From assembly GCA_903927755.1 (NCBI GenBank), contig CAIYOD010000005.1:1-34176 (forward strand): a DNA stretch of 34,176 nucleotides, in the 5' to 3' direction. The DNA comes from an uncultured Thermoleophilia bacterium. GTDB lineage: Bacteria; Actinomycetota; Thermoleophilia; UBA2241. Positions 27,484 through 34,176 of the stretch are shown one piece after another (positions within the stretch are counted from its first letter, which is position 1; every line of letters begins with the position of its first letter). The notes under the pieces were generated by a model that did not search any database, was not told the origin of the DNA, and saw nothing but the letters and a program-made list of their open reading frames with translations. Position numbers and translations under genes: made by a program.

Positions 27484-29385
27484 TTACTTGCTCTCGTCTT
27501 CGTCGATGACCTCGTAGTCGGCCTCTTCGACGTTCTCGTCTTCCTGGGCGGCGCCGGAGCCTTCGGAGCTTGACGCCTGCTCCTGCTGCGCCTGCTGGTA
27601 CACGGCCTCGGCCAGCTTGTGTGAAGCCTGCATGAGGGTCTCGGTCTTGGCCTGGATCGCTTCCATGTCGTCGCCGTCCAGCGCCGTCCTGAGCTCCGCC
27701 CCGGCGGCCTCGATGTCGGACTTGGTCGACGCCTCGACCCTGTCGCCCATGTCGCGCAGCGACTTCTCGGTGCTGTAGAGCAGGTTCTCGGCATTGTTCT
27801 TGACGTCGGCCATCTCGCGCGCCTTCTTGTCCTCGTCGGCGTGCGCGTCGGCGTCCTTCATCATCTGCTCGATGTCCTGCTCGCTCAGGCCGCTGGAGGC
27901 CGTGATGGTGATCTTCTGCTCGTTGCCGGTGCCGAGGTCCTTGGCGCTCACGTGCACGATGCCGTTGGCGTCGATGTCGAACGTGACCTCGATCTGCGGG
28001 ATGCCTCGCGGCGCCGTCGGGATGCCCACGAGCTGGAACTTGCCCAGCGTCTTGTTGTAGGCCGCCATGTCGCGCTCACCCTGGAGCACGTGGATCTCGA
28101 CGCTCGTCTGGTTGTCGTCGGCGGTGCTGAAGATCTCGCTCTTCTTGGTCGGGATCGTCGTGTTGCGGTCGATGAGCCGGGTGAACACGGAGCCCTTGGT
28201 CTCGATGCCCAGGCTCAGCGGCGTGACGTCGAGGAGCAGCACGTCCTTGACCTCGCCGGCGAGCACACCGCCCTGGATGGCCGCGCCCACGGCGACGACC
28301 TCGTCCGGGTTGACGCCCTTGTGCGGGTCCTTGCCGATGAGCTCCTTGACCCTCTCCTGCACGGCCGGCACGCGCGTCATGCCGCCGACGAGGATCACGT
28401 CGTGGATCTCGCCCTTGCTCAGGCCGGCGTCCTTGATGGCGGCGTTGACGGGCGCCACGACGCGCTCGACCAGGTCATGCGTGAGCTCGTCGAACTTGGC
28501 GCGCGTCAGCGTGAGGTCGAGGTGCTTGGGCCCGTTCTCGTCGGCGGTGATGAACGGCAGGTTGACGGCCGAGCTCATCGTCGTCGAGAGTTCGATCTTG
28601 GCCTTCTCCGAGGCCTCGTACAGGCGCTGGAGCGCCATCTTATCGACGCTCAGGTCGATGCCCTGGCTCTGCTTGAACTCCGCGACCATCCAGTCGACGA
28701 CCGCCTTGTCGAAGTTGTCGCCGCCGAGGTGCGTGTCGCCGTTGGTGGAGCGCACTTCGAACACGCCTTCCCCGAGGTCGAGGATGGAGACGTCGAAGGT
28801 GCCGCCGCCCAGGTCGAAGACGAGGATCGTCTGGTCGTGCTCCTTGTCGAGGCCGTACGCGAGCGCGGCCGCGGTGGGCTCGTTGATGATGCGCTTGACG
28901 TCGAGCCCGGCGATCTTGCCGGCGTCCTTGGTGGCCTGGCGCTGGGAGTCGTTGAAGTACGCCGGGACGGTGACGACCGCCTCCGTGACCTTCTCGCCCA
29001 GGTACTCCTCGGCGTCCCGCTTGAGCTTCTGCAGGATCATCGCCGAGATCTCCGGCGGCGAGTACGTCTTGCCGCCGATGTCCACGGAGGCGTCGCCGTT
29101 GGAGGCCTTGACCACGTGGTACGGCACGATCTTCATCTCTTCGGAGACGTCGCCGAACTTGCGGCCCATGAAGCGCTTGATCGAGAACACCGTGTTCTCG
29201 GGATTGGTGACCGCCTGACGACGGGCGACGCTGCCTACGAGGCGCTCGCCGCTCTTCGAGAACGCGACCACCGACGGCGTGGTGCGACCGCCCTCACTGT
29301 TGGGGATGACGGTAGGCTCGCCGCCTTCGAGCACGGCCATAGCGCTGTTGGTCGTGCCGAGGTCGATGCCGATGACTTTGGCCAT
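27484..29385 (-). CDS. dnaK: chaperone DnaK (Hsp70)
   Basis: A 633-residue Hsp70. The ATPase domain carries the family signatures [28 protein letters not shown] and [14 protein letters not shown]. The [19 protein letters not shown] linker leads to the substrate domain and a lid with an acidic, Gln/Ser-rich tail. Folds and protects proteins with DnaJ and GrpE, and in HspR systems acts as co-repressor. AAGGAGG precedes ATG 29385. It heads the operon dnaK-hsp20-grpE-dnaJ-hspR-clpC, and it is the only gene here seen to end with TAA. Confidence 0.98.
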   Translation of the reverse strand: MAKVIGIDLGTTNSAMAVLEGGEPTVIPNSEGGRTTPSVVAFSKSGERLVGSVARRQAVTNPENTVFSIKRFMGRKFGDVSEEMKIVPYHVVKASNGDASVDIGGKTYSPPEISAMILQKLKRDAEEYLGEKVTEAVVTVPAYFNDSQRQATKDAGKIAGLDVKRIINEPTAAALAYGLDKEHDQTILVFDLGGGTFDVSILDLGEGVFEVRSTNGDTHLGGDNFDKAVVDWMVAEFKQSQGIDLSVDKMALQRLYEASEKAKIELSTTMSSAVNLPFITADENGPKHLDLTLTRAKFDELTHDLVERVVAPVNAAIKDAGLSKGEIHDVILVGGMTRVPAVQERVKELIGKDPHKGVNPDEVVAVGAAIQGGVLAGEVKDVLLLDVTPLSLGIETKGSVFTRLIDRNTTIPTKKSEIFSTADDNQTSVEIHVLQGERDMAAYNKTLGKFQLVGIPTAPRGIPQIEVTFDIDANGIVHVSAKDLGTGNEQKITITASSGLSEQDIEQMMKDADAHADEDKKAREMADVKNNAENLLYSTEKSLRDMGDRVEASTKSDIEAAGAELRTALDGDDMEAIQAKTETLMQASHKLAEAVYQQAQQEQASSSEGSGAAQEDENVEEADYEVIDEDESK

Positions 29386-29419
29386 GGAACTTCCTCCTTG
29401 GGGGGATTACTCTGGATGG

Positions 29420-29448
29420 AGCATAAAATCTGAGTCGCTCCTTGTCAA
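29420..29448 (-). promoter_or_regulatory. σ70-type promoter of the dnaK operon
   Basis: Minus-sense TTGACA (29448-29443) and TATGCT (29425-29420) are 17 bp apart, about 35 bases before dnaK. This is the best promoter in the window. No CIRCE and no canonical HAIR repeat accompanies it. Confidence 0.75.
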
Positions 29449-29660
29449 CTTTGTACCCCGGAGGGCGAGGTCCAAACCCGGCAGGTGATCTTCCGCCGGC
29501 CGCGGCTGCAGTTCGAGGGGTCGTGCGCGCCCTCCAACGGTTTCTTGCCACGCACACGCGGGCAGGCCTACTGGACAGGGAGGGGGGATGCTCGTGTGGA
29601 CACAGGCTGTCGGTCGGCGCGCCGCGCGTTCACGGGCGGCGTCGCAACATTGCTCAATGT

Positions 29661-29689
29661 TTGCTAACACCCACCAAATCCTGTATACC
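29661..29689 (+). promoter_or_regulatory. possible promoter upstream of the multihaem cytochrome
   Basis: TTGCTA and TATACC are 17 bp apart, each matching four of six consensus bases. The -10 overlaps the first of two tandem repeats. Leader to the ATG would be about 270 bases. Confidence 0.45.
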
Positions 29690-29728
29690 TCCACGGGTAG
29701 ACCGGCATACCCCCCCGGGTGCGCCGGC
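29685..29728 (+). repeat. two 22-bp tandem repeats, possible CsoR-family operator
   Basis: ATACCTCCACGGGTA (from 29685) and ATACCCCCCCGGGTG (from 29707) begin two adjacent 22-bp units that share 17 bases, each ending CCGGC. The TACC-C-rich-GGGTA pattern resembles sites bound by the CsoR/CstR/RcnR family. It covers the predicted -10 and start region. Confidence 0.4.
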
Positions 29729-29775
29729 CTGCGGGCTACTATGGGGAACTGGAGCACCGACATCACACGGACCAT

Positions 29776-29795
29776 CATGTGCGTTTCGTCACATG
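29776..29795 (+). promoter_or_regulatory. Crp/Fnr-type palindrome upstream of the cytochrome
   Basis: CATGTG and CACATG are perfect arms 8 bp apart; the core TGTGC-GTTTCG-TCACA matches TGTGA-N6-TCACA in nine of ten bases. It lies about 170 bp before the cytochrome start. Confidence 0.5.
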
Positions 29796-29966
29796 CATGC
29801 GCGCGCGTGTCCCCCCTTTCCCGCCCCGCTTCCACGCACGAATACCGCCTCGCGTCGCCCGGGCTTCGTGAGGCGCTTTCGACCCATGATCCGCTTCGTG
29901 AGGGGAGGTGATTCAGTGAGAGCGGACAGACTTTCTCATCCCGTCAAAGCCAGCAAGGAGGTGTCA

Positions 29967-32258
29967 ATGACAAAGCGACTTCTCATGGTCGTAGGCGTCG
30001 CCGTTGTACTCCTCGTGCTGGCGGTCCCCGCGATCGCCGCGACGCACAACGGCTATCGCGCCGACTACACCACGTCGAACGCTTGCCAGCCGTGCCACAA
30101 TGGCCAGTTCCCAAGCATCCCCGGCGTGTACGACGAGTGGATGGATACCAAGCATGCGGTGGCCGGCGCGGACGACCAGGCGCTGAGGCTTCCGTACGGC
30201 TCGGTGTGCCAGGGCTGTCATACGTCCAACTTCGACCCCGCGAAGGTGGTACCGACGCCGACGGCCACCAACGCCGCCGGTGTCGTCTCCTGGGCTGCCG
30301 GCAACGGCATTCCGACCCAGCCGCAGACTGAGGGCAACGCCGCGTCGTCGGAGAACTTCGTCGGCTGCTCATCGTGCCACTACGGCATGCAGATCGACGG
30401 CAACTTCGGCTCGGATCCCAGCAACACGGCGCATAAGGCCCCACTCGGGCTGCTCGCCAGCGCGGAGATCTGCGGTCAGTGCCATTCGCGGTACTCGTAC
30501 ACCACGCAGACCTTCGCAGTGCAGGCTGTCCCGTATCTCACGGTGACGACACCGACGCCGGGAACGCCCATCACTCCGAATCCGACCCCGACCACCTTGA
30601 TCCAGCCGCAGATGGCGCTCGGCGGGTACCCGATGCTCGGGACCCCCGGGGCGGCCGGCTGGAATCCCGCTCCTCCGCTCACCGACTACCTCAACATCCA
30701 GTCCCCGGGCTGGGCGCCGACGCCTAATCCTGCCGCAACGTCGGCAGGTCTGGCCAAGCTCCAGACCTACTGGAAGGATGCCAAGGGCGACATGATGTGG
30801 CAGCAGACCGGTCACGACGGCAGTGCCGCGCAGTATCCGGACTGGGCCATCGAGGGCCACGCGGACGCGCTCACCGGTCTCACCGGTCAGTCGTTCTGGG
30901 CGTTCCTCGACGAGGCCACCAAGAAGGAATGCCTCGAGTGCCATTCCGCCGACTTCCGCATTCTCAAGGAGGCCGGCAAGAACCCGTCCAGCACCGATGC
31001 CCAGTACGGCATCACCTGTGTCGGATGCCACACGCCGCACGAGAACACCACCGAGGGCGGCGCCTGGGACGAGGAGTGGACTCCTCAGCTCAGGACCGGC
31101 TCGGCCCAGACACTCTGCATCGAGTGCCACAATGGGGAGCTTCCGGTGGGCGGAACAGCCTCACCGGGCGCCGAGATCCATCATCCGATGAAGGAGATGA
31201 TGGCCGGCTACGGCGCGATCGGCGTGACCGAGATCCCGAGTCCTCACGAGGGCGAGTGCGTCAAGTGCCACATGCCGCCGACGAGCGTCAGCCGCGGCAG
31301 CGTGCAACTGGGCGGCAACCACACGTTCAACATCATCGAGCCGGAAGTGGCCCTGGAGGCCTCTCCGATCCCGGTGATCACGACGAGTGCGGTCGCCACG
31401 GTCCTGCCGAGCGGGAGCGCCACACCGGTCGCCACCACCACCAACACGGTGACCTACGACAGCATGCCGTACTCGGCCTGCAGCACCTGCCACAGCAACA
31501 ACAACGGTGTCCGGGCGACGCCGCAGCCGTACGAGACGACCACGGCAACGCCCAGCCCGGCGTCGAGCCCGATCCGCGTCACCGTCACCATCAAGCAGAG
31601 CGCCAACCAGTCTGCTTGGGGCAACTACAGCGGTGGCGACAGGGGACTGTGGCTGCAGGGCAAGATCGAGCAGCGCCAGGCCTGGACGAAGGCCAAGATC
31701 GCCACGATCCAGAGCGAGCTCACCGCAGCTGCCGTCAAGCTCGGCTATGCCGACACGGCAGCCGCGCACGAGGCTCTGGTAGCCATACCTGAGGCTCAGT
31801 GGACTGCGAGCCAGCGTCTCTTCCTGAGCGCCTTCACGAACGTCCAGTTCGTGCAGAGCGAGGGGAGCTACGGCATCCACAACTGGCTCTACACCGTTGC
31901 GATCGTCAACAAGGCCCACGAGCAGGTTCTGACCGTCGTGGCTCCGGATCCCCGGAAGTGGATCGTCAGCCTCCGGGTGTCCAAGACGCAGATAAACAAG
32001 GGTCAGAAGATCTTCTTCCGGGGCGTCGTCCAGACTGGATGGGGCTTCGCCGGCAAGGGCAAGGTCACCCTGCAGCGCAGGATGGCCGGCAAGAGCTGGA
32101 GGAACTGGAAGACGCAGACCCTCAAGACCAACGGCACGTACGACATCCAGCAGAGGCTGAACTTCACGGGCAAGTGGTACTTCCGTGTCAGCATGCCCGG
32201 CGATGGCGGACTCAATCTCGCCGCCGTCAGCCCGAACAGGGTGATAAGGATCAACTAG
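29967..32258 (+). CDS. secreted nine-haem cytochrome c with C-terminal β-sandwich domain
   Basis: A 763-residue protein with a signal peptide (RLLMVVGVAVVLLVLAVPAIAA) and nine CxxCH haem-binding motifs between residues 40 and 509: CQPCH, CQGCH, CSSCH, CGQCH, CLECH, CVGCH, CIECH, CVKCH and CSTCH. Scattered His residues can act as second ligands. Between the fourth and fifth motifs is a Pro/Thr-rich spacer. After the haem region comes a helical part (about 530-650) and a 100-residue β-sandwich rich in Lys and Arg (VSLRVSKTQINKGQKIFFRG), a type often found on secreted actinobacterial proteins and possibly wall-binding. ATG 29967 has AAGGAGGTG just upstream. Likely carries electrons across the envelope; donor and acceptor are unknown. 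Ends with TAG. Confidence 0.9.
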   Translation: MTKRLLMVVGVAVVLLVLAVPAIAATHNGYRADYTTSNACQPCHNGQFPSIPGVYDEWMDTKHAVAGADDQALRLPYGSVCQGCHTSNFDPAKVVPTPTATNAAGVVSWAAGNGIPTQPQTEGNAASSENFVGCSSCHYGMQIDGNFGSDPSNTAHKAPLGLLASAEICGQCHSRYSYTTQTFAVQAVPYLTVTTPTPGTPITPNPTPTTLIQPQMALGGYPMLGTPGAAGWNPAPPLTDYLNIQSPGWAPTPNPAATSAGLAKLQTYWKDAKGDMMWQQTGHDGSAAQYPDWAIEGHADALTGLTGQSFWAFLDEATKKECLECHSADFRILKEAGKNPSSTDAQYGITCVGCHTPHENTTEGGAWDEEWTPQLRTGSAQTLCIECHNGELPVGGTASPGAEIHHPMKEMMAGYGAIGVTEIPSPHEGECVKCHMPPTSVSRGSVQLGGNHTFNIIEPEVALEASPIPVITTSAVATVLPSGSATPVATTTNTVTYDSMPYSACSTCHSNNNGVRATPQPYETTTATPSPASSPIRVTVTIKQSANQSAWGNYSGGDRGLWLQGKIEQRQAWTKAKIATIQSELTAAAVKLGYADTAAAHEALVAIPEAQWTASQRLFLSAFTNVQFVQSEGSYGIHNWLYTVAIVNKAHEQVLTVVAPDPRKWIVSLRVSKTQINKGQKIFFRGVVQTGWGFAGKGKVTLQRRMAGKSWRNWKTQTLKTNGTYDIQQRLNFTGKWYFRVSMPGDGGLNLAAVSPNRVIRIN

Positions 32259-32300
32259 TCCGGCCTCTGGCCGACAGGACCACCTGAAGACCGGTGCCAT

Positions 32301-32337
32301 GCGAAGGGCGGCCCCCACCAAGGGGGCCGCCCTTCGC
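32301..32337 (+). terminator. terminator hairpin after the cytochrome
   Basis: GCGAAGGGCGGCCCCC pairs perfectly over 16 bp with its complement around the loop ACCAA, 42 bases after the stop. No T tract follows, but this is the strongest hairpin in the window. Confidence 0.75.
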
Positions 32338-32423
32338 GCATCCGGGGTCCGGCCGGGCGCGACACCCGAGGCCCCCGGCCGCTCTCGACCGCCCGGACGG
32401 ACGCCGTCCCAGACGCAGGTCGG

Positions 32424-32469
32424 CGGCAATGTTGCCGATTCGGCTTCCGAAACGGCCAATTGATTGCCG
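32424..32469. promoter_or_regulatory. TTGCCG repeats upstream of the aminotransferase
   Basis: CGGCAA-TG-TTGCCG (32424-32437) is an inverted repeat, and TTGCCG recurs at 32464-32469, 32 bp from the first. A possible TATACA (-10) follows at 32496. About 490 bp separate the cytochrome and aminotransferase genes; apart from this and the terminator I see nothing coding there. Confidence 0.35.
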
Positions 32470-32749
32470 AACCCTACACTTCCCCACGGAGAACCTATAC
32501 ACTGTCACGCGCGAGCGTCCGCTCGCTCCGGCGCTTCGTCCGGCCCGGTCGGGGCCAGGAAGCACCGGCTCTCGCGCCTCAGGGGGACGAGAATTGCGGG
32601 GTGATACGCAGACCGAGGTGTCCACGCCCACGCTCTGACCGAGCCACATTCCGCGCCTTCCCGCCGATCCTCGCGGCGGCGCCGTCAACATCAGGTAGCG
32701 CCGCCCCGGCCGCAGGCCAGGGCGGACGACTGTGAAGGAGAGCACCCAC

Positions 32750-34129
32750 ATGGCAGAGTGCGTACCGAACCGCAAGCTCATCGCCGAACTCACGGCGAAT
32801 GAGGAGAAGACCCTCGAAGAGCGGACCCCGAAGTCCTACGAGCTCTACCAGCGCGCCATCAAATCGATGCCGATGGGCGTCGCGTCGTCGTATCAGGCCC
32901 GCGACCCGTACCCGGTCTACTTCACCCACGGCAAGGGCCCGCACATCTGGACCGTCGAAGGCCAGGAGATCGCCGACTTCCACAACGGCTTCGGCTGCAT
33001 GGTCCAGGGTCATGCGCATCCCGTCATCGTCGAGGCCATCCAGAAGCGCGCCCCGTTGGGCACGCAGTTCGCCCTCCCGACCGAAGACTCCATCATCATG
33101 GCCGAGAACCTCGCCGGCGCCTTCAAGCTCCCCAAGTGGCGCTTCGTCAACTCGGGCTCCGAGGCCACGATGGACGCCATCCGCGTGGCGCGCGCGTTCA
33201 CCGGCCGTGAACCGATCGTCAAGATGTTCGGCTCCTACCACGGCCATCACGACTACGTCATGGTGAGCATCGGCGCACTCGACTACGGCAAGATCGGCCC
33301 GCGCGACAACTACGCCTCCCTCAGCTACGGGGCCGGCATCCCGCAGAGCTCGATCGACCTCACCGTCGCGGTGCCCTTCAACGACATCGAGAACATCACC
33401 AAGCGCATCGAGCGCATGGTCGAAGAGGGCAACCCGCCGGCCTGCGTCATCATGGAAGCGGCCATGATGAACCTCGGCGTCGTGCTCCCCGAGCCGGGCT
33501 TCCTCGAGGGCATCCGCGCACTCACCAAGAAGCACGGCATCGTCCTGATCTTCGACGACGTCAAGGTCGGCATCTGCACCGCCCGCGGTGGCTCGGTCGA
33601 GCGCTTCGGCGTCGTCCCCGACATGGTCACCCTCGGCAAGGCGCTCGCCGGCGGCACGCCGTGCGGCGCCATCGGCGGCAGCGACGAGGTCATGGCGATG
33701 GTCAACGACGGCACCGTCTTCCAGGTCGGCACCTACTCGGGCAACCCGCTCGCCATGGCGGCCGCACGCGCCAGCTTCGAGCAGGTCATGACCGACGAGG
33801 CCTACCAGTACCTCAACCACCTGAACGACAGGATCATCGCCGGGTGCGACGCGGTCTGCGCGAAGTACGACTTCCCCGGCTACACGGTCGGCATCTCGTC
33901 CAAGGGCTGCGTCAACTTCGCTCTCGACAAGATCACCGACTACGAGTCGTTCATCAAGACCCAGGACCACGAGCTCGTCGCCTTGGCGTGGCTGTACAAC
34001 ATGAACCGCGGCATCATCATCGCCCCCGGCCGCGAGGAGGAGTGGACGCTCTCCATCACCCACACCGACGCCGACATCGACCTCTACATCAGCGCGTTCG
34101 AAGACCTCGTCCGCGACGTCACCGCCTGA
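32750..34129 (+). CDS. class III PLP-dependent aminotransferase, glutamate-1-semialdehyde 2,1-aminomutase type
   Basis: A 459-residue fold-type I PLP enzyme. NSGSEATMDAIRVARAFTGR binds the cofactor phosphate, SYHGHHDYVM stacks on the ring, LIFDDVKVGICTA supplies the Asp for the pyridine nitrogen, and TLGKALAGGTPCGAIGG carries the Schiff-base Lys. The order and TYSGNPLAMAAA match HemL and related transaminases. The usual DEVxTGFR stretch reads DDVKVG, and the N-terminus is longer than in HemL, so a specialised transaminase is as likely as the tetrapyrrole enzyme. ATG 32750 has GAAGGAG 9 bases upstream. If it does make 5-aminolaevulinate, it would serve the haem and corrinoid needs of the neighbouring genes (inference). 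Confidence 0.85.
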   Translation: MAECVPNRKLIAELTANEEKTLEERTPKSYELYQRAIKSMPMGVASSYQARDPYPVYFTHGKGPHIWTVEGQEIADFHNGFGCMVQGHAHPVIVEAIQKRAPLGTQFALPTEDSIIMAENLAGAFKLPKWRFVNSGSEATMDAIRVARAFTGREPIVKMFGSYHGHHDYVMVSIGALDYGKIGPRDNYASLSYGAGIPQSSIDLTVAVPFNDIENITKRIERMVEEGNPPACVIMEAAMMNLGVVLPEPGFLEGIRALTKKHGIVLIFDDVKVGICTARGGSVERFGVVPDMVTLGKALAGGTPCGAIGGSDEVMAMVNDGTVFQVGTYSGNPLAMAAARASFEQVMTDEAYQYLNHLNDRIIAGCDAVCAKYDFPGYTVGISSKGCVNFALDKITDYESFIKTQDHELVALAWLYNMNRGIIIAPGREEEWTLSITHTDADIDLYISAFEDLVRDVTA

Positions 34130-34143
34130 GGCGGGCCCGCGGA

Positions 34144-34172
34144 CGGCCGGCCGCCGGGAGCGGCGCCGGCCG
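34144..34172 (+). terminator. possible terminator after the aminotransferase
   Basis: CGGCCGG and CCGGCCG pair across an imperfect G+C-rich loop just after the stop. The window ends four bases later. Confidence 0.35.
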
Positions 34173-34176
34173 ATAG

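Noticed and set aside
29420-29448. CIRCE or HAIR operator over the dnaK promoter
   Set aside because: Only scattered ACTC and GAGT are present, with wrong spacing and arms for either element.
29442-29966. Upstream extension of the cytochrome frame from 29442
   Set aside because: Composition is not protein-like, it includes the predicted promoter and operators, and a strong Shine-Dalgarno plus signal peptide mark ATG 29967.

Overview
The window is about two-thirds G+C or higher and codes densely on both strands, with many GTG starts. It carries the dnaK-grpE-dnaJ-hspR heat-shock operon typical of actinobacteria, ClpC, an NAD-dependent ligase, a tRNA with encoded CCA and probable leaderless transcripts. 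This fits a deep-branching, probably anaerobic actinobacterium (Actinomycetota). Chloroflexota cannot be excluded from sequence alone. Taxonomy is inference.

Layout. 1-3208 (+): tail of a corrinoid protein, an APC-family permease and an MttB-superfamily methyltransferase without an in-frame stop, a one-carbon demethylation module. 3198-13569: a cell-envelope cluster of four D,D-carboxypeptidase-like PBPs in two tandem pairs and two secreted SASA-type esterases, plus tRNA-Thr(UGU), interleaved with two paralogous dimethylamine methyltransferase (mtbB) genes. Each mtbB is cut by one in-frame TAG exactly where archaeal MtbB has pyrrolysine. 13570-14293: a long, strongly folded intergenic region with an AT-rich island. 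14294-17960 (-): surE, HAD phosphatase, ligA. 18187-20457: a diguanylate cyclase facing a degenerate GGDEF-EAL protein. 20469-22175 (-): FmdB-like zinc ribbon, MBL-fold hydrolase and two small proteins. 22199-29385 (-): dnaK-hsp20-grpE-dnaJ-hspR-clpC. 29967-32258 (+): a secreted nine-haem cytochrome c. 32750-34129 (+): a class III aminotransferase of the glutamate-1-semialdehyde aminomutase type.

How the genes work together. The methyltransferases would feed methyl groups from methylated amines, via corrinoid proteins, into one-carbon metabolism. The cytochrome suggests respiratory electron transfer outside the membrane. The main point is evidence for UAG decoded as pyrrolysine in a bacterium where UAG also ends at least six other genes here (MttB-like, SASA, HAD, clpC, grpE, cytochrome). 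No pylT, pylS or pylBCD was recognised in the window, so the machinery must lie elsewhere if the interpretation is right.
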